Of a DNA stretch of 64,000 nt, positions 39,917-51,125 are shown one piece after another. Location: the NCBI RefSeq assembly GCF_019977755.1, contig NZ_AP025144.1, forward strand, positions 3,472,001 to 3,536,000, in the 5' to 3' direction. Position numbers and translations under genes: made by a program. The DNA is from Vibrio penaeicida. Lineage in GTDB: Bacteria > Pseudomonadota > Gammaproteobacteria > Enterobacterales > Vibrionaceae. The stretch's first letter is position 1. Each line of letters starts with the position of its first letter. A model generated the notes under the pieces. It saw only the letters and a program-made list of their open reading frames with translations. It had not been told where the DNA came from and ran no database searches.

Positions 39917-40543
39917 TTACTTCCATCGAGATTTTAGTTCTTCATGATGCAATTCCAACCATTGCAGTGCAATTATTGAGGCACCATTCTCAATAATTCC
40001 GTCCCTAACAAGCTGGTAAGCTTCTTGGCGGCTCATCACGTGCACTTTTATGTCCTCATCTTCATAGTCTAAGCCATGAATGCCTTTAGCGCTTGATGCC
40101 GCTACCTGACCAATGAAAACATCCAACTTTTCAGAACAACCTCCTGAAGAGGGGTAATAACTCGTTATGGTTTCGATTTTCCCAATTTCAACTCCGGCCT
40201 CTTCAACGGCTTCGCGGCGGACAACTTCCTCAGAAGATTCATCAGTGTCGATTACACCAGCCACAATTTCGAGTTGCCATGGGCTATTATGTTCAAGCGC
40301 CCCAACTCGAATTTGCTCAATCAAAACAACTTTGTCTTCGATAGGGTCATAGGGCAACATCGCAGCGGCATGGCCTCTTTCAAACATTTCTCGTTCAACG
40401 GGGTTACTCCAACCACCAGCAAACAATTTGTGCTGGAATGTGTATTTCACCATCGAGAAAAAGCCTCGATAAAGCGATTTTCTTGAGATGATTTTTACAT
40501 CTTGTGGAGTAAACTGTTGATGTTTGTTGTCTGATTGCTGCAT
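39917..40543 (-). CDS. nudF: ADP-ribose pyrophosphatase NudF
   Basis: NudF is a Nudix hydrolase that splits ADP-ribose into AMP and ribose 5-phosphate. The 208-residue protein carries the Nudix box at about 96-118, with the core REAVEEAGVEIG and the preceding GVIDTDES, plus the typical PWQLEIVAG strand before it. The ATG at 40543 follows CCGGAGA. It diverges from tolC, so the two share a control region of about 220 bp. Confidence 0.95.
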   Translation of the reverse strand: MQQSDNKHQQFTPQDVKIISRKSLYRGFFSMVKYTFQHKLFAGGWSNPVEREMFERGHAAAMLPYDPIEDKVVLIEQIRVGALEHNSPWQLEIVAGVIDTDESSEEVVRREAVEEAGVEIGKIETITSYYPSSGGCSEKLDVFIGQVAASSAKGIHGLDYEDEDIKVHVMSRQEAYQLVRDGIIENGASIIALQWLELHHEELKSRWK

Positions 40544-40767
40544 TGCGTGTCTCCGGAGATGAGAATTCTAATCATTGTATCCTGATATCTCCAATGATTG
40601 CGCTCAACTTTTTTGATAATGATTGCAAAAATATTTAAATGAATAATTTATTTGCTGTGCATCTCAGCGATAAATTGCTAAAAATGCAAAGATAGGCATA
40701 AAAATCAAGCGAGTTGCGTTACACTCGCATGGCTTCAATTTTTATATTACAAGGCAGGAAAGGCAAA

Positions 40768-42072
40768 ATGAAAAAGCTGCTTCCACTATTGATTACCGCT
40801 GCACTGGGCAGTAATGCAGCCTGGGCAGATAACCTAGCTGAAATTTACGATTTAGCAAAACAAAACGATCCTCAATTACTGAGCGCCGCCGCACAACGCG
40901 AAGCAGCATTTGAAGCCGTGAATAGCTCTCGCAGTACTTTGCTTCCTCAAATTGATCTAACGGCAGGTTACAACATTCAACAAAGTAGTAAAAGTGATCG
41001 TGAAGGCAATGCACTGACAGCTGGTGTAGGCTTAAAGCAAGATCTGTATAACCGTAACAGTTGGATAAACCTAGATAAAGCGGAAAAGTCTGCTCGACAA
41101 GTTGACTCGGCATACGCTGCTGAGCAACAAGGTCTGATATTGCGTGTTGCAACTGCGTATTTCGAGGTACTGCGAGCTCAAGACAGCCTCGACTTTGTGC
41201 GCGCCGAAAAAGCAGCGGTTGCTCGCCAGTTGGAGCAAACTAAACAGCGATTTGAAGTCGGTTTATCTGCAATCACAGACGTACACGATGCGCAAGCGCA
41301 ATACGATAGTGTGCTGGCTTCTGAAGTATTGCAAGAAAATGCATTAGCAAATAGCTATGAAGCTCTGCGTGAAATTACAGGTGAAGAACACCAAAAGCTA
41401 GCCACCCTCGATACTCGGCGCTTTGCTGCTAGTCGACCTGAATCCACAACAGAATCTTTGATTGAGAAAGCACAGCAAGAAAACTTGTCATTGTTAGCAA
41501 CACGCATCAAACGTGATATTGCCAAAAATGATATTTCCCTTGCAGAATCAGGGCACCTTCCAACTCTAACACTTAATAGTGGTTACAAATATACAGACAA
41601 CTCCAATACCTTGAATGGTACGGGTGATGGCAGTTTCAATGATTTTAATATTGGAGTAAACCTCTCTGTCCCGCTCTATACTGGTGGGAATATTACCTCT
41701 CTAGTAAAGAAAGCAGAAGCAAACTATGTTGAAGCAAGCCAGAGGTTAGAACAGACATATCGCACGGTCGTAAAAGATGTGCGCGCCCACTACAACAACA
41801 TCAATGCTAATATCGGCGCGATTCGTGCGTACAACCAATCAGTCGTTTCTGCGCAATCGGCACTTGAAGCAACCGAAGCTGGGTTTGATGTGGGTACTCG
41901 TACCATAGTCGATGTGTTGGATTCTACTCGCCGTTTGTACGATGCCAACCGTAACCTGTCTGACGCTCGTTATAACTATATTTTGAGTGTACTGCAGTTA
42001 CGTCAAGCCGTGGGCACACTGAATGAACAAGATGTTTTGGATATTAACACTGGGCTTAAACCTGTAAGTTAA
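40768..42072 (+). CDS. tolC: Outer-membrane efflux channel TolC
   Basis: TolC forms the trimeric outer-membrane/periplasmic tunnel shared by RND pumps, MacAB and type I secretion. The preferred ATG at 40768 follows AGGCAGGAAAGG and gives a 434-residue precursor with a clear signal peptide (MKKLLPLLITAALGSNAAWA). Two OEP repeats follow (about 22-210 and 230-425), with repeated motifs such as YFEVLRAQDSL and GFDVGTRTIVDVLDSTRRLY in outline. It lacks the long C-terminal extension of E. coli TolC, as is usual in vibrios. Confidence 0.95.
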   Translation: MKKLLPLLITAALGSNAAWADNLAEIYDLAKQNDPQLLSAAAQREAAFEAVNSSRSTLLPQIDLTAGYNIQQSSKSDREGNALTAGVGLKQDLYNRNSWINLDKAEKSARQVDSAYAAEQQGLILRVATAYFEVLRAQDSLDFVRAEKAAVARQLEQTKQRFEVGLSAITDVHDAQAQYDSVLASEVLQENALANSYEALREITGEEHQKLATLDTRRFAASRPESTTESLIEKAQQENLSLLATRIKRDIAKNDISLAESGHLPTLTLNSGYKYTDNSNTLNGTGDGSFNDFNIGVNLSVPLYTGGNITSLVKKAEANYVEASQRLEQTYRTVVKDVRAHYNNINANIGAIRAYNQSVVSAQSALEATEAGFDVGTRTIVDVLDSTRRLYDANRNLSDARYNYILSVLQLRQAVGTLNEQDVLDINTGLKPVS

Positions 42073-42096
42073 TCGCTACCAAATATTGCAAGACTA

Positions 42097-42129
42097 ATAA
42101 AAAAACGACGCTTAAGCGTCGTTTTTTTA
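42097..42129. terminator. Bidirectional terminator between tolC and hldE
   Basis: ACGACGCTT/AAGCGTCGT is a perfect palindrome at 42105-42122, flanked by A7 and T7 runs between two convergent genes. Confidence 0.93.
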
Positions 42130-42156
42130 TTGTTCATAACCAAATGTAGGTAGTGC

Positions 42157-43587
42157 TTAACCGCGCCCACCTTTGATTGCTTCAATAATCTCAGTAGTCG
42201 AGCATCCGTCTTCGAAGTTTAACACTCGCACTTCACCACCAGCATCAATGACTTCTTTACCACCAGCAATCTCTTCTGGTTTGTAGTCTCCACCCTTTAC
42301 CAACAAACTCGGTAAAACTTCAGAAATCAGACGCTGTGGCGTTTCTTCGCTGAATGGCACAACCCAATCAACAGCGCCCAAACCGGCCAATACAGCCATT
42401 CGGCGATCTGTTGAGTTAACGGGTCTACCTGGTCCTTTCAACGCTTTCACCGAGGCATCCGTATTGACGGCAACAATGAGCCTGTCGCCGAGCTCAGCGG
42501 CATGGTTAAGATAGGACACGTGACCGGCATGCAAAATATCAAAACAGCCGTTGGTCATTACCACTTTTTCACCTTTCGCGCGCGCTTGTTTAACCGCTGC
42601 AATCAGCTCATGCTCACCAATTACACCGTAGTCGGTATCTTGGCTACCATGTACCGCTTCTGCCAATTCGATGGTTGATAATGTAGAAGTACCAAGCTTT
42701 CCAACTACAACCCCAGCGGCAGCGTTCGCTAGTGCACAGGCTTCATCTATTGCCTTACCAGCAGCTACAGAGGCAGCAAGCACAGAAATAACCGTGTCGC
42801 CTGCACCTGTGACATCAAACACTTCTTTCGCTTGAGTTGGAAGATGGAAAGGTTCCTGACCTTTACGGAGCAAAGTCATACCATGCTCGCTTCGAGTCAC
42901 CAGTAGCGCCTCGAAATCAAATTCTTCAATCAGAGCTAGCCCTTTTTCTACAAGCTCTTCTTCATTTTTGACTTTGCCAGCAACTAACTCAAATTCAGCC
43001 ATGTTAGGCGTAAGCAATGTAGCCCCACGATAGCGTTCAAAGTCAGCCCCTTTTGGGTCGATAAACACAGGGACATTGGCTGAACGTGCTTTCTGGATGA
43101 ACTGCTGGACGTGTTCTAACGCCCCTTTTGCATAATCAGATAGAATGACCGATTTCACGCTTGGTAACGCTTTTTCCATTCGATCCAGTACATACTGCGC
43201 GTCAGTATTTTCAAAACTGTCTTCAAAATCTAATCGTATAAGCTGCTGACCACGGCTCATCACACGGAGTTTGGTAATGGTTGGGAAATCTGGAAGTGAG
43301 ACGAAGTCACACTTCACTTTTAGAGACGTTAATTGTTCACTCAGCACCTGAGCGGGCTCATCTTGTCCCGTTAAACCAACTAGATGGGCATGACCACCAA
43401 GGCTAGCAATATTCATTGCCACGTTTGCCGCACCGCCCGGACGCTCTTCGTTGTCTTCAACTTTAACAACAGGTACTGGTGCTTCTGGTGAGATGCGACC
43501 TGTTGGTCCGTACCAGTAACGATCAAGCATTACATCGCCAACAATCAGCACTCCAGATTGAGTGTAGTCCGGCAAAATTGGTTTCAT
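42157..43587 (-). CDS. hldE: Bifunctional heptose kinase/adenylyltransferase HldE
   Basis: HldE makes ADP-D-glycero-manno-heptose for the LPS inner core. The 476-residue protein fuses an N-terminal PfkB-type kinase (about 1-318, [20 protein letters not shown], and the catalytic VTGAGDTVI) to a C-terminal nucleotidyltransferase (about 340-476, [16 protein letters not shown]). The start at 43587 follows GGAGACAAAC; the in-frame ATG at 43599 overlaps that ribosome-binding sequence and is rejected. Confidence 0.96.
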   Translation of the reverse strand: MKPILPDYTQSGVLIVGDVMLDRYWYGPTGRISPEAPVPVVKVEDNEERPGGAANVAMNIASLGGHAHLVGLTGQDEPAQVLSEQLTSLKVKCDFVSLPDFPTITKLRVMSRGQQLIRLDFEDSFENTDAQYVLDRMEKALPSVKSVILSDYAKGALEHVQQFIQKARSANVPVFIDPKGADFERYRGATLLTPNMAEFELVAGKVKNEEELVEKGLALIEEFDFEALLVTRSEHGMTLLRKGQEPFHLPTQAKEVFDVTGAGDTVISVLAASVAAGKAIDEACALANAAAGVVVGKLGTSTLSTIELAEAVHGSQDTDYGVIGEHELIAAVKQARAKGEKVVMTNGCFDILHAGHVSYLNHAAELGDRLIVAVNTDASVKALKGPGRPVNSTDRRMAVLAGLGAVDWVVPFSEETPQRLISEVLPSLLVKGGDYKPEEIAGGKEVIDAGGEVRVLNFEDGCSTTEIIEAIKGGRG

Positions 43588-43687
43588 GTTTGTCTCCAAA
43601 AATACAAATCCGGCGGAATAGTAACATAGCCGCCAGACGCAAAAAAACCGTAAGGTCAGAGTCTATCTCTAACTACTTCAATGGGAT

Positions 43688-46537
43688 TTAGTCGATCAGC
43701 CATTCATTCCATGAATACACGACGCATTCCCTCTCATCTTGGAACCTTGATTCCGCTACATCAGCGTCTTGATTGAGTAAGTTTCGGTGATGAATTTCGT
43801 CTCTTAATGCGGTGTAGGCAGAAGTCAGCTTAGCTGCTTGTTGCGCCGGTAACAGCGATAAATTCGCAGCCGCCTCAAGAATCCGAACGTTATCAGAATA
43901 CGTCAATAGCGATGGGGATTCTGAACTGAAATTTAAGACCAAATATTGAACCAAAAATTCAATATCGGTAATGCCACCGGGATCTTGCTTCAGCATAAAT
44001 CGCCCGACCTTTTTCCCCCCAAGATGACTGCGCATTTTCTCACGCATATCTGCCACGTCTTTTTTGAGTTTGCTTTGATCACGTTTTGCAGATAATACTT
44101 TCGCTCTCGTTGCTTCAAAAGCCGACTTTAACGGCGCATCACTGTATATAGCACGAGCTCTGACTAAGGCTTGGTGTTCCCACGTCCATGCTTCTTGCAA
44201 TTGATATTCTTCGAATGCATCGGTTGGGCTGACCAACATGCCAGATGCTCCTGAAGGTCGGAGCCTTGTATCGGCTTCATACAAAATGCCAGAAGCTGTA
44301 CGAACTGAAAATATGTGGATGATTCGTTGGGCCAGGCGCAGGTAGAACTGCCTGCCATCGATTTCTTTTTTCCCATCCGTATTCACGTGTACAGGACAGT
44401 CGTGCATGAACACAATATCGAGGTCAGAATTATACCCGAGCTCCCAACCTCCGACTTTACCGTAACCAATAACAGCAAAACCTTTACCCTCTCGCTCTTT
44501 CAGGTGGGTTGGCTCGCCATATTTTTCTGTCACTTGTAGCCAAGCTTGTCCTACTACAGCTTCTACTATGGCTTCAGCCAAATAGGTTAAGTGGTCACTT
44601 ACTTTCATTACAGGTAACACACCTGCAATATCCGCCGCGGCGATACGCAGTATGCAAATTTGCTTAAACTGGCGTAGCGCCTCCATTTGCTGCTCCATAT
44701 CGTCTTCTGGAATACGCGCTAAGTAATCTCGCAACTCGGACTTGTACTCGGTTGGTGGCGTTGGGTTATAGAGGTGCTGCGGATCCAAAAGCTCATCAAG
44801 CAATATAGGGTAACGAGAAAGCTGCTCCGATATCATGGGGCTTGCCGTACACAATCTCACTAACTGCGTAAGGGCTGCGGGATGCTCATCAAGAAGCTCG
44901 AGATAGGTTGTGCGAGTACAAATATTGTGAAGCAGGTGTAACACCCGAGACAAACCAAACTCAGCATCTTTGTGATTAAAGAGTGCGTGGAAAACCTTAG
45001 GCATCAATCGATTCAATACTTCGCGACCACGTGGACCCAACGTTTTTTTCGCCAAGTCCTTTTTAAAGCCCATAATGGTCTTCACCATCGGTTCTGGGGA
45101 TTCGACTTTGAGGTCATCTTCGAAAATATGCATCAATACATCTTCCGTATTGGCAAGATCCCACATTTCCTTGAAGTGCTTAGACACTGTTTGAGCTTCT
45201 TCCTCTTCATCACCAATAAGTTGTTCAAAAACAGCGTGGATGTTGGACATATGTCCGTCAATCGAGTCGCGCAGCGTATCCCAATTTGATGATTTCATCG
45301 CGACAACCAAACGCTGTTGATCCAACTCTTTGTCTGGCAAGGTTTGAGTTTGCTGATCGCCAATAGCTTGAATTAAATTTTCGAGTTTTCGAAGGAATAG
45401 ATACCCTTCTCTCAAATGCTGAACTTCAATTTCAGATAACAATGTTTTGGCTTCAATTGCGTCGAGTGTTTCCAGTAAACCTCTGCCTCTTAGGCTAGGT
45501 TCACGCCCTCCACGGATTAATTGAAAGACTTGAGCGATAAACTCCACTTCACGTATGCCACCAGCACCAAGCTTTATATTGTCCGACAATCCGCGTCGGC
45601 GCACTTCGGTGCTGATCATGGACTTCATACGACGGAGAGATTGAATGGCACTGAAGTCGATATAGCGTCTAAAGACGAATGGGCGAAGCATACCCCGCAA
45701 TTCCTGATACTCTGGGTACATTTCGCGCCCCATAACCCGAGCTTTAATCATGGCGTATCGTTCCCAATCTCGCCCTTGCTCCTGATAATAGTCTTCTAGC
45801 GCGGCATAACTCATCACCAACGGCCCACTTTCGCCAAAGGGCCTCAATCGCATATCTACACGATAACAAAAGCCATCGAACGTTTGTTGATCGAGTGCTT
45901 TGATCATTCGCTGCCCTAAGCGAGTGAAGAATTGCGCATTGGCAATACTGCGGCGCGCCCCCTGAGTTTCTCCATTTTCGGGATAGGTAAAAATAAGATC
46001 GATATCTGAAGAAAAGTTGAGCTCACCACCGCCTAACTTGCCCATACCAATGATCAGCATCGGCTGTGCTTCACCATTTTCATTGCATGGTGTTCCCCAC
46101 TCTTTACAGCTGGTTTGATAAAGGTGCCTATAAGTCTCAAAGATCAGTGCTTCGGCTAGTGACGATAAATGAAGGAGGCTGTTTTCCAATGACCATGATC
46201 CCGTAAAATCTCGCCAAGCTATATACACCATTTCTCGACGCCTAAACTCGCGCAGCTTTTTCATCATGGCGTTTTCATCAACACATTTAGCTAACTGTTT
46301 TTTCAACCTATCACGGTAATCGTCTGCTCGATTTTGTGTTGAAAGCATTTCCGGCAAACGCTGACAAAGCTTTTCGTCTCGCTGCATGCTGTCGGCGATA
46401 AAATCACTCAATCCTAATACGCGCTCAAGATCCGACAATTTGGCTTGAGGCCAAGTGTCAAAAACGGAAGGATACTGTTCTTCTATTTTCTGGCGTGAGA
46501 ATTGGGCTTGTTCAGCAATGGGCGTCGGTAAGGTCAT
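43688..46537 (-). CDS. glnE: Glutamine synthetase adenylyltransferase/deadenylase GlnE
   Basis: GlnE adds and removes AMP on glutamine synthetase in response to nitrogen status, guided by PII proteins. The 949-residue protein has two nucleotidyltransferase domains, seen as [20 protein letters not shown] (about 165-185, deadenylylase half) and [20 protein letters not shown] (about 700-720, adenylylase half), each with the paired Asp residues. Length is that of E. coli GlnE. hldE follows after 100 bp, the same neighbour pair as in enterics. Confidence 0.97.
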   Translation of the reverse strand: MTLPTPIAEQAQFSRQKIEEQYPSVFDTWPQAKLSDLERVLGLSDFIADSMQRDEKLCQRLPEMLSTQNRADDYRDRLKKQLAKCVDENAMMKKLREFRRREMVYIAWRDFTGSWSLENSLLHLSSLAEALIFETYRHLYQTSCKEWGTPCNENGEAQPMLIIGMGKLGGGELNFSSDIDLIFTYPENGETQGARRSIANAQFFTRLGQRMIKALDQQTFDGFCYRVDMRLRPFGESGPLVMSYAALEDYYQEQGRDWERYAMIKARVMGREMYPEYQELRGMLRPFVFRRYIDFSAIQSLRRMKSMISTEVRRRGLSDNIKLGAGGIREVEFIAQVFQLIRGGREPSLRGRGLLETLDAIEAKTLLSEIEVQHLREGYLFLRKLENLIQAIGDQQTQTLPDKELDQQRLVVAMKSSNWDTLRDSIDGHMSNIHAVFEQLIGDEEEEAQTVSKHFKEMWDLANTEDVLMHIFEDDLKVESPEPMVKTIMGFKKDLAKKTLGPRGREVLNRLMPKVFHALFNHKDAEFGLSRVLHLLHNICTRTTYLELLDEHPAALTQLVRLCTASPMISEQLSRYPILLDELLDPQHLYNPTPPTEYKSELRDYLARIPEDDMEQQMEALRQFKQICILRIAAADIAGVLPVMKVSDHLTYLAEAIVEAVVGQAWLQVTEKYGEPTHLKEREGKGFAVIGYGKVGGWELGYNSDLDIVFMHDCPVHVNTDGKKEIDGRQFYLRLAQRIIHIFSVRTASGILYEADTRLRPSGASGMLVSPTDAFEEYQLQEAWTWEHQALVRARAIYSDAPLKSAFEATRAKVLSAKRDQSKLKKDVADMREKMRSHLGGKKVGRFMLKQDPGGITDIEFLVQYLVLNFSSESPSLLTYSDNVRILEAAANLSLLPAQQAAKLTSAYTALRDEIHHRNLLNQDADVAESRFQDERECVVYSWNEWLID

Positions 46538-46588
46538 TGTTCATCCCTGTCAACGAGTTAGGTGGTTTGTTCGATTTACCATATCACA

Positions 46589-46621
46589 TAAAAAAACGCC
46601 CACATATGAAATGTGAGCGCT
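46589..46621 (-). terminator. Terminator of the chemoreceptor gene
   Basis: On the minus strand CGCTCACAT, a five-base loop, and ATGTGGGCG (one G-U pair) are followed by a run of seven Ts. Confidence 0.85.
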
Positions 46622-46649
46622 ATTTGCATTCTATGAGTTTAAAAATAGA

Positions 46650-48254
46650 TTAAACATTAAATGACTGTATTTTCCCGTCCAATTCTTCAGCGTTAGCTTG
46701 CATGATCTCTGAGGTTTCTAACAGCTCACCAACCACAACAACAGAGGCCTCTACCAACTCGCGAACATTGTCTAGGTTTTGGTTCATCTCTTCCGCGACC
46801 GTACTTTGTTGCCCAGCCGCTGTTGCAATTTGGAAATTCATGTCATTGATTTGGCTCACTTGAGCAACAATGCCATCCAGCTCAGTACCAGCATTAGTAA
46901 CCAGCTCCACGCCTTCTGCGGCTTCAACCACACTTTTTTCCATTAACTCAACCGCTGAATTTGCGCTGGTTTGAAGTTGAGTAATCATTTCTTGAATCTC
47001 AATCGTCGCACCTTGCGTTCTTTGAGCGAGGTTTCTAACTTCATCGGCAACCACCGCAAAACCACGGCCTGCTTCACCTGCGCGTGCTGCTTCAATTGCC
47101 GCATTCAGCGCTAAAAGATTGGTCTGTTCAGAGATGCCTTGAATCGTCCCAACAACGCTACCAATGGCTTCTACACGTTCTTCTACTTGGTTCACAGCCT
47201 GAGCAGACTCAGAGATGTCACCTGAGAGCTCACTCATCTTACCTACAGTATCTTGCACAAATCGCTGACCTTGCTGAGCCTGACTCGATGCATTTTCAGT
47301 CACAGATGAAGCACTTTGGGCATGTTCTGCGACTGTCTGAACGGTTGTAGTCATTTCGCTCATTGCCGTGGCGAGTTGGTCGATCTCGTTAAACTCTTCT
47401 TGAGCAGAATCTTTGGTTTCCGACATGCTAATCGTCATCACTTCCGTAAGGGCAGATAGCTCTTGAGAAGAATCGACTTGAAGTTTGATCACCTCTTGCA
47501 GCTGAGAGCGTGTTCGCTCAAGCTCACGAGCAAGATCGCCGTACTCGTCTTTGCATTCTAGGTTGATGGGTGTCGATAGGTCTTTGTCTGCCATTCTTTG
47601 TATGCTTGAAGCAATGTACTGAGTTTGACGCAGCATAATTCGCGCAGCGCCAAGTAACAGAGCAACAAACACAATGATCATCACCAAAGTTTGCCAAAAG
47701 ATTTGCGATAGATAGTCGTCATAGCGAGCCTGAGCAACATCTCCGCTTTGAGAGGCAATAACAAACCAATCTGCACTGCTTAATTTGGATGCATACTCAA
47801 ATCGGTTACCGCCTTCCAATTCAAAACCAAAGCCAGCTGATGCACTATTAATAAGACCAGATAAAAGCTGTCCGCTTTCCGTTGACTGAGTAAGATCAGA
47901 AATGGTTCTTGCAGAAGGATGGCCTAGGACTTTGCCAGTATCGCGCTCAACCAAATAGATGTAATGGTTGTTGTCGCGGCTTTTAACCAACGCAGTAATG
48001 GTTTTTTCCGCCAGCGATGTCGCGTCTTCCCCATTACTTCTTAAAACACTGTCAATAAAAGAGGCTTGTGCATGGGAAACTTCTTGCGCTTGGTCTTTTT
48101 GGACAAGAACCACAGAGTCGTAAAAAGTATTCGCATCCCAAAGTTGCTTAACAATGATTAAGACGGTGCTGAATACCATCAGCATCACTAATTTTGGTAC
48201 CAACCGAATATCTGTAATGACTCTTTCCCACGGCTTGAACTTCATGCTCGCCAT
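46650..48254 (-). CDS. Methyl-accepting chemotaxis protein
   Basis: A 534-residue chemoreceptor. It has one membrane segment (about 20-40), a periplasmic sensor of about 140 residues that looks like a small single Cache domain ([17 protein letters not shown], then [10 protein letters not shown]), a second membrane segment (about 190-210), a HAMP linker and a long signalling coiled coil. The hairpin tip reads [19 protein letters not shown] in outline and is highly conserved. The C-terminus ends in SFNV with no CheR-docking pentapeptide. The ATG at 48254 follows GGAG. The ligand cannot be told. It stands alone with its own terminator. Confidence 0.93.
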   Translation of the reverse strand: MASMKFKPWERVITDIRLVPKLVMLMVFSTVLIIVKQLWDANTFYDSVVLVQKDQAQEVSHAQASFIDSVLRSNGEDATSLAEKTITALVKSRDNNHYIYLVERDTGKVLGHPSARTISDLTQSTESGQLLSGLINSASAGFGFELEGGNRFEYASKLSSADWFVIASQSGDVAQARYDDYLSQIFWQTLVMIIVFVALLLGAARIMLRQTQYIASSIQRMADKDLSTPINLECKDEYGDLARELERTRSQLQEVIKLQVDSSQELSALTEVMTISMSETKDSAQEEFNEIDQLATAMSEMTTTVQTVAEHAQSASSVTENASSQAQQGQRFVQDTVGKMSELSGDISESAQAVNQVEERVEAIGSVVGTIQGISEQTNLLALNAAIEAARAGEAGRGFAVVADEVRNLAQRTQGATIEIQEMITQLQTSANSAVELMEKSVVEAAEGVELVTNAGTELDGIVAQVSQINDMNFQIATAAGQQSTVAEEMNQNLDNVRELVEASVVVVGELLETSEIMQANAEELDGKIQSFNV

Positions 48255-48604
48255 AGTACGTACTCCATATAGTGTTCATTTACCTGCGAACAAATACTGC
48301 CGCACTCTTTGTGAGACGTGGATTTTTTTGTAGTTGTAGATTTATTTTACGCCTCGTATGAAAAAACGATGATAACAAAGACACTTCGTTGCCATTGAGT
48401 TACCTGTCACTTTTCGCTGATGGATTTCCCTAATTGTGATCCAATGCTTGTTGTTCACTCATATTGTTGGAAATCCCGTCAATTGTGTATCGGCGGTGAC
48501 ACAGGAATCTGTAGTAACTTTTTGAGTTTGGTAAAGAAATGAGCCCATAATGAGCCGAAAACTAAAGTGCACTTATTCAATAAAGTGCACTTTAAAGGAG
48601 AAAT
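48255..48604. other. 350-bp intergenic region between ygiF and the chemoreceptor gene
   Basis: No gene is supported here. It holds the hairpin at 48564-48593 close to the ygiF stop and, on the other side, presumably the chemoreceptor promoter. I could not identify a convincing sigma-70 or sigma-28 promoter by eye. Confidence 0.6.
48564..48593 (-). terminator. Probable terminator of ygiF
   Basis: AAAGTGCACTT (48564-48574) and AAGTGCACTTT (48583-48593) are perfect 11-bp inverted repeats starting 11 bases after the ygiF stop. The following T-run on the minus strand is short (TTTT), so termination may be partial. A protein-binding palindrome is an alternative. Confidence 0.6.
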
Positions 48605-50119
48605 TTACTGCCAATAAGGGGTCGTATCGATACTCATTTGGCGGGTTTGCTCCATAGCATGCAAAATTGAGTTTCCTTGTCGGTTCAACCAACGCTCCAG
48701 CTGCATTTGGTTTTCACCTTCTAAACTTGGAAGCAATTTATGCAGCGGCTCTAACATCAATAAATCGTCAATACCTTGCTTAAGATCTTCCCAAGGTAAG
48801 CGGAATGCATTTCTATCTTCTGTATCATAGAGAGAGGCAAAACAGATCCCAGTGTACAGATTTCTAGATAGGCGGTATTGCTGGTCAATGTATTCTTGAC
48901 GGTTCAATTGACGCTCTGCTGGAAATGCTTCAACCAATTCAGCCCACGTTCTATCAAGTTGCTTGACCGAAAAGCTTCGTATGTCTTGTGCCATTTTCTC
49001 ACGCGCTTTGTCATCAAGGAACGGCTGCCAACCACGAGTAAGTATCCATCGACTCAAATCAAGCAACAATCGTGTATAGCGTGAGGATTTGAGAAGTTTT
49101 AACGAATGCTCTCTACTTGGTAACGCTTGGAATTGAGTGCCAAGCTGTTCGACAAGCCACTTTCGCGCATCCAGCTTTCGTAACGCATGCCCTTTATCGT
49201 CCATCAGCTCATCAAGGTAATCCGCCTCTTTGAGCCAAGTCAGCTCATCTTCTAACCACATCAATTCTTGTCGCAAAATAGCGCTTGCTCGCCTTGGAAC
49301 TATGCCCCCAAATACCGACAGTGTTTGGCGAATGAATCCAATTGAGTGTGCAATTTCGTGTAAAGCATCGAACTCATCACGCTCTACATAGATTTGCTCG
49401 TGGTAATGCCAGTGACCCAATGCATGCTCTAAAGACTGAATAAGGCAATACTCAGCGTTGTGAGAACTTTCCGTCGCCACTAACGATAGAGGCATAACTT
49501 CATCACCTTGATGACCGTAAGCCAATCGGTATCCGCGTGCCGCTTTACTCAAATTACCCAAACGCATACCGCCATCTTCACACAATATCCGAGCAAGGTT
49601 GAACAGCGCATCGGTTTGTCCGGACTTTAACTCCAGCTCGACTTCGCAAATTTCGTCTTTGTTGTCACCCGCCGTCACCCAACCTTGATCAAACGCCACT
49701 TCAACTTGGCTGCCATCCGTCATGCTGATCAGCCATTGCTCACGCTTGAAATCGGTAGAAAAAATAGGGGTAAGTTCTTGTTGCAACGCGTCTATTGCTT
49801 TGCCATTAGGCCAAATGTCGCTAGGATGAAGGTGTAGGTCGGGAATATTGTTGGTATGTTCGGCGTTATATTCAGGTCGTTGATGTAAACCAGCGACAAC
49901 ACGCCCCGCAGTTTTAACTGTTTGCACAAAGACATCATCATAACGACGAATTCGCAGACCTATGTCATGTTGTCTTAACCAATTTTCTGGCGTATCGAAA
50001 TAGGTATTACCCAGCTCTCGACAACTGTGCTGAAGAACTTTCTCTTCAGCTATTTTAGCTACCAAAGTCGTTGAAAATTCAGGTGAAACGAAAAACTTCA
50101 GTTCTATCTCAGTTTCCAT
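48605..50119 (-). CDS. ygiF: Inorganic triphosphatase YgiF (CYTH and CHAD domains)
   Basis: A 504-residue protein with an N-terminal CYTH domain (about 1-200, starting METEIELKFF, the ExExK signature) and a C-terminal helical, histidine-rich CHAD domain (about 215-500). E. coli YgiF hydrolyses inorganic triphosphate, and CHAD domains are known to bind polyphosphate. It is about 70 residues longer than E. coli YgiF, within the CHAD half. The ATG at 50119 follows AAAGG; the frame open to 50194 is not used by the family. It diverges from a DUF47/PiT phosphate-transport pair. Confidence 0.9.
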   Translation of the reverse strand: METEIELKFFVSPEFSTTLVAKIAEEKVLQHSCRELGNTYFDTPENWLRQHDIGLRIRRYDDVFVQTVKTAGRVVAGLHQRPEYNAEHTNNIPDLHLHPSDIWPNGKAIDALQQELTPIFSTDFKREQWLISMTDGSQVEVAFDQGWVTAGDNKDEICEVELELKSGQTDALFNLARILCEDGGMRLGNLSKAARGYRLAYGHQGDEVMPLSLVATESSHNAEYCLIQSLEHALGHWHYHEQIYVERDEFDALHEIAHSIGFIRQTLSVFGGIVPRRASAILRQELMWLEDELTWLKEADYLDELMDDKGHALRKLDARKWLVEQLGTQFQALPSREHSLKLLKSSRYTRLLLDLSRWILTRGWQPFLDDKAREKMAQDIRSFSVKQLDRTWAELVEAFPAERQLNRQEYIDQQYRLSRNLYTGICFASLYDTEDRNAFRLPWEDLKQGIDDLLMLEPLHKLLPSLEGENQMQLERWLNRQGNSILHAMEQTRQMSIDTTPYWQ

Positions 50120-50322
50120 ATTTATACCTTTAACGGATGACCCTGAAAGCATATTGCTTAATCCCATCGTCGACAAGTGGCAATTAACGCCCAAATGATG
50201 ATCTAAAACAGTTTTAATGATGGATTGATTAGGTTAACATGCGCGACTTTATAGCCATCGTTCAAGATTTCGCCTTTATGGCTGAAGTTTCTTATAGGTT
50301 ATATTTTTTAGGTTGAATAGCC

Positions 50323-51003
50323 ATGCCAGTGAATACAATTATGGGGTTATTTGCAAAGTCCCCAATTAAACCTTTGCAACGCCACGTTGTGTGTGTGAAC
50401 GAGTGCTGCTCTCACTTAGTTAACTTCTTTGAAGTTAGTGCTAAGGGTGACTGGGAAAAAGCAGGCGAAATTCGTGCACAAATCTCTCACTTGGAGAGAG
50501 AAGCGGACGTCTTAAAACGTGAGATTCGTCTGAAACTGCCACGTGGCTTATTCATGCCTGTAGATCGTACCGATATGCTTGATTTGCTGACGCAGCAAGA
50601 CAAGCTAGCCAACCTTGCAAAAGACATTGCAGGTAGGGTGATTGGTCGTCAATTGCAAATCCCAGAACCACTTCAGGAAAACTTCATTTTATACGTTAAG
50701 CGTTGTCTTGATGCCGCCGATCAGGCTCAGAAAGTCATCAGCGAATTAGACGAATTATTGGAAACTGGCTTTAAAGGTCGAGAAGTCACTTTGGTGGCAG
50801 AGATGATCAATCAATTGGATGCCATCGAAGACGATACCGATGCCATGCAAATTGTATTGCGCCAGCAACTAATGGCGATCGAATCGAAGTACAATCCGAT
50901 CGACATCATGTTCTTATACAAGATTTTAGAATGGGTAGGTGGCATCGCCGATCAAGCTCAGCGCGTTGGCGCTCGTCTTGAACTGATGCTATCTCGTTCA
51001 TAA
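50323..51003 (+). CDS. DUF47/TIGR00153 PhoU-like protein
   Basis: A 226-residue all-helical protein of the DUF47 (TIGR00153) family, distant relatives of PhoU that are nearly always encoded next to PiT phosphate permeases. Recognisable parts are LEREADVLKREIRLKLP and FMPVDRTDMLDLLTQQDKLAN in outline, and the C-terminal LYKILEWVGGIADQAQRVG. It lies directly upstream of pit and probably modulates its activity; that role is inferred from context. Confidence 0.9.
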   Translation: MPVNTIMGLFAKSPIKPLQRHVVCVNECCSHLVNFFEVSAKGDWEKAGEIRAQISHLEREADVLKREIRLKLPRGLFMPVDRTDMLDLLTQQDKLANLAKDIAGRVIGRQLQIPEPLQENFILYVKRCLDAADQAQKVISELDELLETGFKGREVTLVAEMINQLDAIEDDTDAMQIVLRQQLMAIESKYNPIDIMFLYKILEWVGGIADQAQRVGARLELMLSRS

Positions 51004-51125
51004 ACGAAAACTGAAACACATAACATGAGATTGGATTGTATCAAGGCACACGGAAGGCTTGTGTGCCTTTGTTGCGCGCTTGTTCAAAAATCCTCTCATA
51101 CGTTATCCAACAACTAGGTATTACG

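Noticed and set aside
48564..48593. AAAGTGCACTTT inverted repeat as a transcription-factor operator
   Set aside because: Its position 11 bases after the ygiF stop makes a terminator more likely, though the short T-run leaves some doubt.
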